Source: an uncultured Porphyromonadaceae bacterium
GTDB lineage: Bacteria > Bacteroidota > Bacteroidia > Bacteroidales > Muribaculaceae
Length of the DNA stretch: 25,400 nucleotides
Reading direction: 5' to 3'
Assembly (NCBI GenBank): GCA_947175225.1
Contig: CAMWLX010000009.1
Span: forward strand, 1 to 25,400
Below the pieces are notes generated by a model. That model had not been told where the DNA came from. It did not search any database and was given only the letters and a program-made list of their open reading frames with translations. Shown here piece by piece: positions 6,342 through 14,743 of this stretch. Numbering within the stretch: the stretch's first letter is position 1; each line of letters begins with the position of its first letter. Position numbers and translations under genes: made by a program.

Positions 6342-9300
6342 TCACTGATTAGAGTATTCTTTGATACGCTCTTCAATCGCCTCAGAGATGTCTGTTTCCT
6401 CGCCCGGATAGTTATCACGTAGGCTCTTGAGGTATTCCACTGCAAGATAGTCATTGCCATCGGCATGATATGCGTCAGCAAGCGAAATAAAGCCACGTGC
6501 AAGCCAATATGCATGCACAGATCCGGCATCGGTGAAAGCCTCAAGTGCAGAAAGGGCATTTTTAGTGTCACCATTCGCCAAATACCAATCGCCCAATTCA
6601 ACGGCAGCTTTGGCTCCTGACAAGGAGTTGGGAGAAGCAGCAAGTTTCTTCAAGGCATCTTCCCCGGCATTGCTTTGACTGCTATGGAGCATTCCGGAAG
6701 CTTCATAGAAACGAGCTTCCTCAGCATCTTCTGTGCTTACGCCTCCCATTGAGAGAAGACGGCGTGCATATTCCGTACGCTGGTCGGCATCCGCTGTAGT
6801 GCGCATCACTCCCGCTATAGCTTCCGGAGCAAACTCTACCCCTCCTCTCTTCTCAAGGTCTAAGTAGTTATCAAGAGCCTTTTTCCGGTCGCCGGCATTT
6901 TCAAGCAAGTCAGCTCTAAGGAAGAGAGCTGCCGGCACTTGCGGGGAGTCTCCACGCATTGAGAGAAGCTTGTCGAGATAAATGAGTGTCTTTGATGCAT
7001 CCCCTTGATTGTCGGCAGCCTCCGCGAGATCCATAAGCGCGTTTGCGAGATAGCGGCCATCCGGGAAGTCGCTTATGTATTGCTCAAGAAGAGCAGTATT
7101 GTTTATGTTGGAGGCGTATGCAGTCTCGGCGGCTTCAAAAGTGATGGCATCCATCTCGTCTGGATCGATCTGAGGAGCACCGTCGACACTTTCAAGGAAA
7201 CGGGCATATTCCTTCAGGCTTCCGTCGGCGGCTGTAATGCGGCGCATATCGTCGTTGGCGATAGCTGCTTCCTCACTCGTAGGCCAAGTCTTGATAATCT
7301 CCATATAGGCAGTCTTAGCTTTATCAGTATCACCTTGTTTCATATAGGCAAGTGCGAGCGAAATGGCTCCCGAGCGACTCTTGTTGTCTTTTGGGAATTC
7401 CCGTGTCAATCTCTCAAAATAGGGAGCGGCCTTGTCGGGCATATCCAATGCAGCCATTGTCTTTCCTGCCTCAAGAAGCACTTCCGAAGTCCATTTTGAA
7501 TTTGGCTTTTCCTTCAAGAAAGCATTGAGTTTCTTCATCTTTGAGTCAGTGCCCTCCGTCACTCCCACTACCACTGCATGGCGGAATGCAGCATAGTCGG
7601 CATCTCCGGCCCCTTCTCTGGAAGCCCGCAAGAATAAGTCGGCTGCTTTCTGATACTCGCCGAGATAAAGCAGGCAGTCGGCTGCGCGTAGCATAGCGTC
7701 GCCCTTAATTGACGCAGGAGCACTTCTGTTTTCAGCTATTTCGGCGAAGTTCTTCCTTGCATCGCTCCAATCTTTCATCTTAAACAGCGAATAAGCAAGT
7801 CCGTAGCGAGCTGTTATGCGGTTTTCCGGTGTAAGTGTTCCACGCAGGGATGTAGTGTAGGCAGCTGCCGCAGCTTTAAATTCGCCGGATCCGTACAGAG
7901 CCTCACCGAGCCATAGGCGTGCTTCGTCGGCGAGTGCAGGATCAGTCGACTTCATATCGGCAGCTTCCCCCAGATGGTCGATGGCTTGCGCCAAAGCACC
8001 TGTAGTGATTTCGCTGGTGCCTAATTTATAAAGAATTTTCTGCTTTGTAGCGAGTGTTGCTTCAGATGGATTGCGCACCTTGTTGATGGAAGCCAAGGCT
8101 TTAGTGTAATCGTGCTCGTAGAAATAGGCAGCAGCAAGGCTTTCCTGAACGTCGGAGGCATATCTGGAGTCGGGATATTTAGCAAGGAACTCCTCAAGCC
8201 GCACGATATTGCTTGCAAAGGGTGCATTTCCACCTTTCGTAAGGGCCACTATATGGTTGTAAAGAGCAGTTTCAGCTACATTTTGGTCGTACGACATTGT
8301 TGAAGCTTTGTCGAATGCCATGGCAGCGGCATTCATATCGCCACGTTGTTCGGCTATCTGCCCGAGATAAAGATATGCTCCTTGAGCGAGGTCGTTGTTG
8401 CGGTCGGTGAGCGTGCGGAGATTTTTTTCTGCCTCTGTCAGCTCATTGTCGGCATATTGGATTGCAGCGAGGGCGTAGACGGCATCGTCGTTGGGATATT
8501 CCACGGCTTCAACAAACTCCTCGAGATGTGGACGAGCCGTCTCATAATTTCCTTGTTTGAAATAGCTTAGACCGGCAATGCGATGGAGTTCCGGAAGTAG
8601 CTCATCGACGGGATTCTTTGCAAAAATTGTGTTTGCATGGTCGATCACATCGTCGTATTGACCGCGAATGTATTCTATCTGAGCCATATAATATAGAGGC
8701 TCGATGCCGTCGGAAACATATTGGCGTTGCGGACGCGCAAGTTGAGGGCGGCTGACAGATGCTCCTCTTCGTCCTCGACCTGATTTATTGTTGACTGGTT
8801 GCTGCTCAGTGTTTTCTGTGCTGTTGACTGTTTGTGGCATGCTATTCGCAGCCACTTCAAGCATCATATCATATGCTTTGTCATAATCTTTGTCGAGATA
8901 ATGAATGTAGGCTGTATAATATTTTGCGGCTCTTTCGTAGCCGGGGGTGGAGGCAATGGAGGCGATGAGTGGGGCGGCGCTTTCAGGAAGACCACATCTG
9001 AGGTAAGCAAGAGCCTTGCGGTAGGTATAGAGGGAACGTTGCTCAGACCCCAGAGCCTTGATATCGACTTTCGCATAATGTTCAATTGCTTTATGCCAGT
9101 CGGAATTATACCAATACCAGTCGCCGAGCGTCAGTATGGCCTGAGTGGCTTTGGGAGATGTAGGATATTCTGTGGCAAGCCGATTTAAGACGTCGATGCA
9201 TGTGGCATCTCCGCGCTCGAAGAGGGCACACCCCTCTTCGGCGAGCCACTGAGCCTTTTGATCAGGCGAAAGGAAATCGAAGTCGTCTTTGCTTGCAGCT

Positions 9301-9506
9301 GTCTGGTCGAGGGCACCGAGAGAGTTTCCTGTGGAAAGCATATGGGAAGCTCGGTAAATATAGCCGGGCGCAAGAGGATCGGTAGAACTTGCGATACCCA
9401 TAGCTTGAGCCAGCGATACCTGAGGGATCAGAACCGCTCCGAGAGCGATGGAGGCAGCGAGGCTGCAGAGCCTATATTGGGCTGAAAATATGCGGTATGG
9501 TTTCAT
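6342..9506 (-). CDS. Large exported tetratricopeptide-repeat protein
   Basis: The protein has 1054 residues. An N-terminal signal peptide ends near SLAQA (about residue 35) without a lipobox cysteine, so a soluble periplasmic location is likely. Almost the whole length is TPR-like helical pairs, with recurring patterns such as YLGQIAEQRGDMNAAAMAFDKA, YGLAYSLFKMKDW and LGEALYGSGEFKAAAAAY. An Arg/Gln-rich insert (RGRRGASVSRPQLARPQR) near residue 250 breaks the solenoid. TPR solenoids of this kind bind peptides or assemble complexes; family examples include BamD- and YbgF/CpoB-like proteins. No catalytic domain is visible. It is the first gene after a consensus promoter (9524-9554) and is followed 29 bases later by the beta-barrel gene, which suggests a periplasmic partner for that barrel. 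Confidence 0.87.
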   Translation of the reverse strand: MKPYRIFSAQYRLCSLAASIALGAVLIPQVSLAQAMGIASSTDPLAPGYIYRASHMLSTGNSLGALDQTAASKDDFDFLSPDQKAQWLAEEGCALFERGDATCIDVLNRLATEYPTSPKATQAILTLGDWYWYNSDWHKAIEHYAKVDIKALGSEQRSLYTYRKALAYLRCGLPESAAPLIASIASTPGYERAAKYYTAYIHYLDKDYDKAYDMMLEVAANSMPQTVNSTENTEQQPVNNKSGRGRRGASVSRPQLARPQRQYVSDGIEPLYYMAQIEYIRGQYDDVIDHANTIFAKNPVDELLPELHRIAGLSYFKQGNYETARPHLEEFVEAVEYPNDDAVYALAAIQYADNELTEAEKNLRTLTDRNNDLAQGAYLYLGQIAEQRGDMNAAAMAFDKASTMSYDQNVAETALYNHIVALTKGGNAPFASNIVRLEEFLAKYPDSRYASDVQESLAAAYFYEHDYTKALASINKVRNPSEATLATKQKILYKLGTSEITTGALAQAIDHLGEAADMKSTDPALADEARLWLGEALYGSGEFKAAAAAYTTSLRGTLTPENRITARYGLAYSLFKMKDWSDARKNFAEIAENRSAPASIKGDAMLRAADCLLYLGEYQKAADLFLRASREGAGDADYAAFRHAVVVGVTEGTDSKMKKLNAFLKEKPNSKWTSEVLLEAGKTMAALDMPDKAAPYFERLTREFPKDNKSRSGAISLALAYMKQGDTDKAKTAYMEIIKTWPTSEEAAIANDDMRRITAADGSLKEYARFLESVDGAPQIDPDEMDAITFEAAETAYASNINNTALLEQYISDFPDGRYLANALMDLAEAADNQGDASKTLIYLDKLLSMRGDSPQVPAALFLRADLLENAGDRKKALDNYLDLEKRGGVEFAPEAIAGVMRTTADADQRTEYARRLLSMGGVSTEDAEEARFYEASGMLHSSQSNAGEDALKKLAASPNSLSGAKAAVELGDWYLANGDTKNALSALEAFTDAGSVHAYWLARGFISLADAYHADGNDYLAVEYLKSLRDNYPGEETDISEAIEERIKEYSNQ

Positions 9507-9523
9507 CTGCGTCTAATTTCCCA

Positions 9524-9554
9524 CAAAAATAGCGCATTTAGACGAAACTGCAAA
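9524..9554 (-). promoter_or_regulatory. Bacteroidota-type promoter for the TPR-led minus-strand unit
   Basis: On the minus strand TTTG (9554-9551) is followed after exactly 19 bases by TATTTTTG (9531-9524). This matches the primary sigma-factor consensus TTTG-N19-21-TAnnTTTG known from Bacteroides. The expected transcript start is near 9517-9520, giving a leader of only a dozen or so bases before the ATG at 9506. Confidence 0.75.
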
Positions 9555-9574
9555 ATATTACGGATTTTTTTTGC

Positions 9575-9582
9575 TAATTTTG
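9575..9582 (+). promoter_or_regulatory. -7 element TAATTTTG directly before the fusion gene
   Basis: TAATTTTG fits the Bacteroidota -7 consensus perfectly, but no TTTG lies 19-21 bases upstream, so the -33 half is poor. The element ends only 4 bases before the ATG at 9587, so a transcript starting at the usual distance would begin at or within a few bases of the start codon. Confidence 0.5.
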
Positions 9583-9586
9583 CAAC

Positions 9587-10756
9587 ATGAATAAAGTTGA
9601 GAATAAAAATAGGAAGCGTGTGTTCGTCTCGGGATGCTACGATATGCTTCATTCGGGGCACGTCGCTTTTTTTAAGGAGGCATCCCAATACGGCGATGTG
9701 TATGTGGGAATCGGTTCCGACAAGACAATCGAGGAATTGAAACACCGGAAGACAGTCTGCTCAGAAAAAGAACGCCTTTATATGGTGAAGGCAATCCGAT
9801 ATGTAGCAGATGCATGCATCAACACCGGGAGCGGAATGATGGACTTTATCGAATCGGTAGAGCGTTTCAAGCCTGATGTATTCGTGGTCAACTCAGACGG
9901 CGGAAGCGACACAAAGCGGAAGTTTTGCGAAGAGCGGGGTATCGAATATGTAGTGCTGGAGCGTGAGCCGGAAGAGGGTCTGAAAGCTCGCTCTACGACT
10001 GCACTCCGGAATGAAGTGAAGTGCAACCTCCCTTACCGCATCGACATAGCCGGAACTTGGATCGACCAACCATACGTATCTGAACATGGCTCCGGATGGG
10101 CTATCACAGCCTCCATCGAACCTACTTATGACTTTATGGAACGTGGAGGGATGTCTACCTCAACCCGCAACGCGGCGAAAAAGATATGGCCCTATGAATT
10201 GCCGGCTTATAACGAGGAGATGCTCGCCCGTCTGCTCTTCTGCTTTGAAAACAACCCTGAGAATGATGGACATATTTCAGGAGCACAGGATGCAATAGGA
10301 ATCTGCGTATCGGGACTTTCTCGCCATTTCTACGATGGCTATTACTGGCCAAAGAAAATTGAGACTGTACACGACGAGGAAATCCTCTCTTGGCTTGAGA
10401 AGCATTTATGTATAGTGCCAATGTTCCCACGCAGGAAAGGATGCTCGGTAGTAGAGGGAAAGGATGTAACTCCGGAGAAAGTGAAGGCTCTGACCGGGGC
10501 TGCCGAACGCTGCTGGGACGCCATAATGAATAAAGATCTGCATGGATTTGCACAAGCATTCCGCGACTCGTTTGACGCTCAGGTAGCCATGTTTCCGGCT
10601 ATGATGCAGCCTGGAGTCCAGGAGCATATTGACAAATGGAGCGACCGGGCACTTGCATGGAAAATGCTCGGAGCCGGGGGTGGCGGAAATCTCCTGCTCG
10701 TAGTAGACTCAATCCCGGAGGGTGCAATCCCAATCAAGATCCGCCGCAGAGAATAA
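9587..10756 (+). CDS. Cytidylyltransferase-like / GHMP-kinase-like fusion protein
   Basis: Residues 1 to about 140 form a nucleotidyltransferase domain: VFVSGCYDMLHSGH carries the HxGH motif (22-25), and RSTT (135-138) matches the second nucleotide-binding signature of the HldE, TagD and PCT class. A GHMP-kinase-like region follows at once, with PYRIDIAGTWIDQP (149-162) resembling motif 1 and KMLGAGGGG (359-367) motif 3. The usual ATP loop (PxxxGLGSS) is not present; the nearest counterpart is HISGAQDAIG, with SGAQDAIG at 231-238. Known NDP-sugar routes pair such activities, as in HddA with HddC, or PfkB-type HldE in the reverse domain order. A role in activating a sugar or sugar-phosphate is therefore reasonable but unproven. 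It is not FKP, which is far longer. The start is firm because the next Met (M20) lies inside the first strand-loop motif. The phosphatase gene follows after 39 bases. Confidence 0.8.
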   Translation: MNKVENKNRKRVFVSGCYDMLHSGHVAFFKEASQYGDVYVGIGSDKTIEELKHRKTVCSEKERLYMVKAIRYVADACINTGSGMMDFIESVERFKPDVFVVNSDGGSDTKRKFCEERGIEYVVLEREPEEGLKARSTTALRNEVKCNLPYRIDIAGTWIDQPYVSEHGSGWAITASIEPTYDFMERGGMSTSTRNAAKKIWPYELPAYNEEMLARLLFCFENNPENDGHISGAQDAIGICVSGLSRHFYDGYYWPKKIETVHDEEILSWLEKHLCIVPMFPRRKGCSVVEGKDVTPEKVKALTGAAERCWDAIMNKDLHGFAQAFRDSFDAQVAMFPAMMQPGVQEHIDKWSDRALAWKMLGAGGGGNLLLVVDSIPEGAIPIKIRRRE

Positions 10757-10795
10757 TTGAAAAACTTAAAGCTAATAATTTGAAATCTATAAGAC

Positions 10796-12187
10796 ATGAA
10801 AAGAATCTTGCTTTCGAGCTTGCTGGCTACCGCTGCGCTCACTATGATGGCCGATGATGCAAAATACGTATTTTACTTTATAGGCGACGGAATGGGTCTC
10901 GGCCATGTCAATGCCACTGAGGCTTATAACCGGGATGTGCTAAAGAATGAGCAATCTATCCTTATGATGACATTCCCTGTCGCGTCGCAAGCCCGCACTT
11001 ATTCAGCCTCTTCCCCAATCACCGACTCCGCAGCCGCAGGGACAGCTCTCTCTACGGGAGTCAAGACTAAGAACTCAATGATCGGGATGGATCCGGATAC
11101 ATTAGCTGTCAATAGCATTGCCGTCGACTTTATGAATGCCGGGTATGCGGTAGGAGTCGGAACTACGGTGCAAGCTGATGATGCCACGCCGGCAGCCTGG
11201 TATGCTCATGCAGAAAACCGAGGGATGAAAGAGACAATTGCTCCTCAGGCAGCTGAAAGCGGTCTGTCATTTTTGGCCGGAGGTGGTTTCAAGCTTCATG
11301 GAGCCGGAGAAGAAGCTTTCAAGGAATTCCTCAATGTGATGCGCAAAGGGAATTATGAGATAGCAGAAGGATATGCTGCCTTCAATGAAATGAAAAAGAA
11401 GGGTGGCAAATTTCCTCAGAAAGTGATGCTTATGCCTGAGAATGCCGGTGGAGGCCAGGTGGGATATACCATCGATTCAATTCCCGGATACCTTACTTGC
11501 GCCCAGATCACAGAGGCTTGCCTCCATACACTTGAAAGCGTCAACCCCGACAAATTCCTGATGATGATAGAGGGGGGAAACATTGACTGGGCTGCCCATG
11601 CAAATGACGGTGGCGGAGTGATAAAGGAGATCTTGAATTTCCAGGATGCCATAAATGTGGCTTACCAGTTCTATCTGCGTCATCCTTCAGAGACGCTGAT
11701 ATTGGTGACAGCCGACCATGATACCGGCGCAATGGCGTATGGGCGCAATGGCGGGGCATATAACATAGCTTATGCCGACGCACAGAAAATATCAAAGGAT
11801 GCGTTTGCCGATTGGACACGTAATTGGGGTAAGGAAACCAAGAATCCGACATGGGAAGAAATGGAGAACGTGTTGAAGGAAAAACTTGGTTTTTGGAGTG
11901 TAGTGCCTGTGAGCGAGAGGGAGACAAAGGAGCTGAAGGAGCTTTTTGACGAGACTTTCATCACAAAGAGGGCTGAAGATGAGAAGACGCTTTATCATAC
12001 TTTCAATGCATTTACGGCTAAGGCTTTCTCAATATTGAATTATCATATGGGCATCGGCTGGACCACTACCTATCATGCCGGGAATCTCGTGCCAGTGTAT
12101 GCCATTGGGGCAAATGCTCAATACTTCACCGGATGCTTAAACAATAATGAGATACCGATGCTTATAAAGCGAGCAGCAGGATTGTAA
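10796..12187 (+). CDS. Secreted alkaline phosphatase (PhoA family)
   Basis: This 463-residue protein has a short signal peptide (cleavage near residue 19) and all the main alkaline phosphatase landmarks. FIGDGMG supplies metal ligand D31, TDSAAAGTA the serine nucleophile S78, EGGNIDWAAHAND the zinc ligands D264 and H268, TADHDTG the ligands D307 and H308, and YHAG the ligand H427. It should hydrolyse phosphate monoesters in the periplasm using two zinc ions and a third metal. The third-site region reads QADDATPAAWYAH, close to the usual form. It follows the fusion gene by 39 bases and may share its transcript, but I see no Pho-box-like site. The physiological substrate cannot be read from sequence. 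Confidence 0.93.
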   Translation: MKRILLSSLLATAALTMMADDAKYVFYFIGDGMGLGHVNATEAYNRDVLKNEQSILMMTFPVASQARTYSASSPITDSAAAGTALSTGVKTKNSMIGMDPDTLAVNSIAVDFMNAGYAVGVGTTVQADDATPAAWYAHAENRGMKETIAPQAAESGLSFLAGGGFKLHGAGEEAFKEFLNVMRKGNYEIAEGYAAFNEMKKKGGKFPQKVMLMPENAGGGQVGYTIDSIPGYLTCAQITEACLHTLESVNPDKFLMMIEGGNIDWAAHANDGGGVIKEILNFQDAINVAYQFYLRHPSETLILVTADHDTGAMAYGRNGGAYNIAYADAQKISKDAFADWTRNWGKETKNPTWEEMENVLKEKLGFWSVVPVSERETKELKELFDETFITKRAEDEKTLYHTFNAFTAKAFSILNYHMGIGWTTTYHAGNLVPVYAIGANAQYFTGCLNNNEIPMLIKRAAGL

Positions 12188-12249
12188 TCCTATGTGGCAG
12201 GCTCTCTATGGATGAGTATGAGGTGGGAGTACGGACAATAACGAAAAAG

Positions 12250-12918
12250 ATGAAAACAAAATATTATGTAGTCTGGGTTGGTAGGGAGCCGGGGGTCTAC
12301 GACAATTGGAGTGACTGCGAGGAGCAGATATTGAATTTTCCGGGGGCGAAATACAAAAGTTTTTCGTCGGCTGCGGAGGCTGCCCAAGCCTTTCGAGGAA
12401 ATGACGACGACGGCAGTCCCTCCGACCTCGGAACGCTCCTCATAGCTGCATCCGAACATCGTGCCACAATGCAAGTTCCAACCCATGCCCCAACATATAT
12501 GACTAATCCAGACATCGACAAAGATGCGTGGGCAGTGGATGCTTCCTGTCAGGGAAATCCGGGGATTATGGAATATCGTGGGGTGGAACTCGCCACGGGG
12601 CGACAAATCTTCAAGGTTGGTCCCTTTCAGGACGGCACCAACAATATTGGTGAATTTCTCGCTATCGTACATGCTTTGGCTGAGATGCATCGCCGGAATG
12701 AATGGCACAATATCTATTCCGATTCTAAGACGGCTTTGGCTTGGGTACGCAACCGACAGGTGAAGACCCAGCTGAAGCAGACCGACCGCAATGCCAAGCT
12801 ATTTGAGCTTTTAGGACGAGGTCTTGTCTGGATCAGATCACATACCTGGCCCGTGAAGATAATGAAATGGCAAACCGAACTATGGGGGGAAATCCCCGCC
12901 GACTTCGGAAGGAAATAG
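12250..12918 (+). CDS. rnhA: Ribonuclease HI with N-terminal viroplasmin-like domain
   Basis: Residues 1 to about 45 (KTKYYVVWVGREPGVYDNW...) form the caulimovirus viroplasmin-like hybrid-binding domain found at the start of eukaryotic-type RNase H1 and many Bacteroidota enzymes. The catalytic domain keeps all four acidic residues: D97 in VDASCQGNPG, E135 in NIGEF, D158 in YSDSK and D218 in IPADFGRK. It cleaves the RNA strand of RNA-DNA hybrids in the cytoplasm (R-loops, primers). I place the start at the ATG at 12250, because the viroplasmin domain begins right there; an in-frame ATG at 12208 would add 14 unlike residues. It is 222 residues long, normal for the type. It lies close behind the phosphatase gene, with no functional link evident. 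Confidence 0.93.
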   Translation: MKTKYYVVWVGREPGVYDNWSDCEEQILNFPGAKYKSFSSAAEAAQAFRGNDDDGSPSDLGTLLIAASEHRATMQVPTHAPTYMTNPDIDKDAWAVDASCQGNPGIMEYRGVELATGRQIFKVGPFQDGTNNIGEFLAIVHALAEMHRRNEWHNIYSDSKTALAWVRNRQVKTQLKQTDRNAKLFELLGRGLVWIRSHTWPVKIMKWQTELWGEIPADFGRK

Positions 12919-12977
12919 CTATTTATTTCCGAAATCTGCGAGTGCTGAATGATTAACTTTTAATACTTTAAATTAAT

Positions 12978-14189
12978 ATGACTTTACGAGAGTGGGTTAC
13001 TGAGTGGATGAACTCGATGATGGGAGCGGAGACGGCGCAGCCGCTGATCAGCCCTACCCTTTTGGTGATCATTGTGCTGATTTCTTTGGCATCATATTTC
13101 TTGTGTGTGAGGATTGTGACACCCCTTATGGATTTCATTACGCGCAAGACGGAGACTGAATGGGATGATGATATCCTGAATGAGAAGGCAATGAAAGCTT
13201 TCTCCCAACTCGCCCCCGCCTTGATATTGGCGTGGTTGCTGCCACAGGCTTTCTCCAATCATGTTTGGGGCGTTGTGCTGATTGAGAAGCTTACACAGGT
13301 ATATATCGTATATGCCGTGATCAATCTTCTTTGTGTACTGATTTCCAATACTGTCGATGGTTTTGAGAAACGTGACAAGGCAGCTGAGCACAATCTGACA
13401 GTGATAGAAGGAGCTGTAAAGCTTATACTTGCGCTGATAGGGATAATAATATCTCTCAGTATACTTTTCGACAAGAAACCAACTATGGTGCTGACCGGCT
13501 TCGGCGCTTCAGCTGCAGTTCTGATGTTGGTGTTTCAGGATACGATCAAGGGATTCGTAGCCGGTGTGCAGCTCACGCTCAACAATATGTTGAAAAAGGG
13601 GGACTGGATCATCTGCGACAAAGCGGGTGCAAACGGAGAGGTGCAAAGTATCAAGCTCACGACAGTCAAGGTACGCAACTGGGATAACTCCATCGTCACC
13701 ATCCATCCTTATACTCTCATCACCGATTCTTTCCGCAACTATCAAAATATGCGTGAAGTAGGGGCAAGGCGAGTCTCACGTTCCATCTACATTGACTTTG
13801 ACTCCATACGCTTCCTGCATAAGGAAGAAATCGACCGGCTGGTGGAAAAAGAATTGCTGACCGAACATTCTTTGAAACATGCCAGCCAGGAAGTGAATCT
13901 CTCCCTCTTCCGTAAATATCTGATCCGCTATCTCACGTCGCATCCCGATATCATTAAGAAGCATCCCGACCCCGCAGTAATCCTCATGGTGCGCCAGCTA
14001 CAGCCTACCCCACAAGGTCTCCCCTTGGAACTATATTTCTTCACTAAAATCACCTCTTGGGCAGCCTTCGAACGCCTACAGGCTGACATCTTCGACTATG
14101 TATACGCTTGTGTCCATGAATTTGGACTCCGCATCTATCAGGCTCCCTCCGGCACCGACCTACGCCACCTACATACACCCACTCATTGA
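12978..14189 (+). CDS. MscS-family mechanosensitive channel (YbdG-like)
   Basis: This 403-residue protein has four to five predicted transmembrane segments, at about 27-49, 75-94, 104-125, 140-162 and the pore helix at about 168-195. The pore-lining region GFGASAAVLMLVFQDTIKGFVAGVQL and the following beta-domain (MLKKGDWIICDKAGANGEVQSIKLTTVKVRNWDNS) are characteristic of MscS channels. The length and the extended C-terminal region with the insert after FRNYQNM resemble E. coli YbdG rather than the shorter MscS. It should open under membrane tension and protect against hypo-osmotic shock, in the inner membrane. It sits 59 bases after rnhA on the same strand; no dedicated promoter or terminator was clear. 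Confidence 0.92.
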   Translation: MTLREWVTEWMNSMMGAETAQPLISPTLLVIIVLISLASYFLCVRIVTPLMDFITRKTETEWDDDILNEKAMKAFSQLAPALILAWLLPQAFSNHVWGVVLIEKLTQVYIVYAVINLLCVLISNTVDGFEKRDKAAEHNLTVIEGAVKLILALIGIIISLSILFDKKPTMVLTGFGASAAVLMLVFQDTIKGFVAGVQLTLNNMLKKGDWIICDKAGANGEVQSIKLTTVKVRNWDNSIVTIHPYTLITDSFRNYQNMREVGARRVSRSIYIDFDSIRFLHKEEIDRLVEKELLTEHSLKHASQEVNLSLFRKYLIRYLTSHPDIIKKHPDPAVILMVRQLQPTPQGLPLELYFFTKITSWAAFERLQADIFDYVYACVHEFGLRIYQAPSGTDLRHLHTPTH

Positions 14190-14302
14190 AGTTAAATTGC
14201 CTTGAAAAAATATAATAAAGACTCTGTCTATCCCACTAAGGAACTTTACTTCGCTGGTCATGGGAGATCACAGAGGAAGATAGCTGAATAGTTACCGGAA
14301 AA

Positions 14303-14334
14303 TTTGGTGGTGTGAAGGATTTTTTGTAATTTTG
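14303..14334 (+). promoter_or_regulatory. Bacteroidota-type promoter for rpsO
   Basis: TTTG at 14303-14306 is followed after exactly 20 bases by TAATTTTG at 14327-14334, a full match to the TTTG-N19-21-TAnnTTTG consensus. The start of transcription is expected near 14339-14341, which leaves a leader of about 105 bases before rpsO. Confidence 0.8.
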
Positions 14335-14349
14335 CAACGTCTTTTGACG

Positions 14350-14396
14350 AAAGGAGGCTCCGCACGAGGGAGGAGAGTCCCTGGAGCAGATCCTTT
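14350..14396 (+). ncRNA. Structured 5' leader of rpsO (possible S15 autoregulatory element)
   Basis: Three nested stems can be drawn by eye. The outer stem pairs AAAGGA (14350-14355) with TCCTTT (14391-14396). The middle stem pairs GCTCC (14357-14361) with GGAGC (14383-14387). The inner stem pairs AGGGA (14367-14371) with TCCCT (14378-14382) around the loop GGAGAG. A five-base bulge, GCACG, separates middle and inner stems on the 5' side only. The fold begins about 10 bases into the predicted transcript. S15 is known to repress its own mRNA through diverse leader structures in several phyla, so autoregulation is plausible here but not shown. Confidence 0.55.
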
Positions 14397-14444
14397 TAAA
14401 GAAAGGCAGCAATTTAATTTTTAATCATTTAAACTCTCAACACA

Positions 14445-14720
14445 ATGCATCTTTCAACTGAAGAAAAGCAGGAAATTTTCGAGAAGTATGGTCAGGGCAA
14501 GAACGATACAGGCAGCCCGGAAAGCCAGATCGCACTCTTCTCTATCCGTATCAAACACCTTACTGAGCACCTTAAGAACAACCACAAGGACCACGCTACA
14601 GCTCGCGCACTTAAGGCACTCGTAGGTCAGCGTCGTAGCCTTCTCGACTACCTGATCCGCAAGGATATCAACCGCTATCGTGCTATCATCGCAAAGAAGG
14701 AACTCGGTATCCGTCGCTAA
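14445..14720 (+). CDS. rpsO: 30S ribosomal protein S15
   Basis: The 91-residue sequence matches S15 end to end, with the conserved segments GSPESQIALFSIRIKHLTEHL, HKDHATARAL and GQRRSLLDYL. S15 is a primary binding protein of the 16S rRNA central domain and helps organise the small-subunit platform. The gene stands alone as a transcription unit: a consensus promoter and a folded leader lie upstream, and a 13-bp stem-loop terminator lies 23 bases after the stop. The E. coli neighbour pnp is absent on the downstream side. Confidence 0.98.
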   Translation: MHLSTEEKQEIFEKYGQGKNDTGSPESQIALFSIRIKHLTEHLKNNHKDHATARALKALVGQRRSLLDYLIRKDINRYRAIIAKKELGIRR

Positions 14721-14743
14721 TCAGGAGAATAGCAAGACTTATG

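Noticed and set aside
6313..6345. GTG start at 6345 for the beta-barrel gene, overlapping the TPR stop
   Set aside because: It would place 11 polar residues in front of a textbook signal peptide; the ATG at 6312 starts exactly at the signal peptide.
8799..9188. 129-codon plus-strand frame antisense to the TPR gene
   Set aside because: It lies wholly inside a well-supported coding gene, has no recognisable domain and an odd composition; the same holds for the other antisense frames in the TPR, ftcD and murE genes.
9587..10756. Identification as FKP (fucokinase/GDP-fucose pyrophosphorylase), prompted by the fucosidase nearby
   Set aside because: FKP is about 950 residues with a different pyrophosphorylase domain; this protein has an HxGH-type nucleotidyltransferase and is only 389 residues.
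12911..12930. Inverted repeat GGAAATA/TATTTCC at the end of rnhA as a terminator
   Set aside because: The stem is short and AT-rich, partly inside the coding region, and no T run follows.
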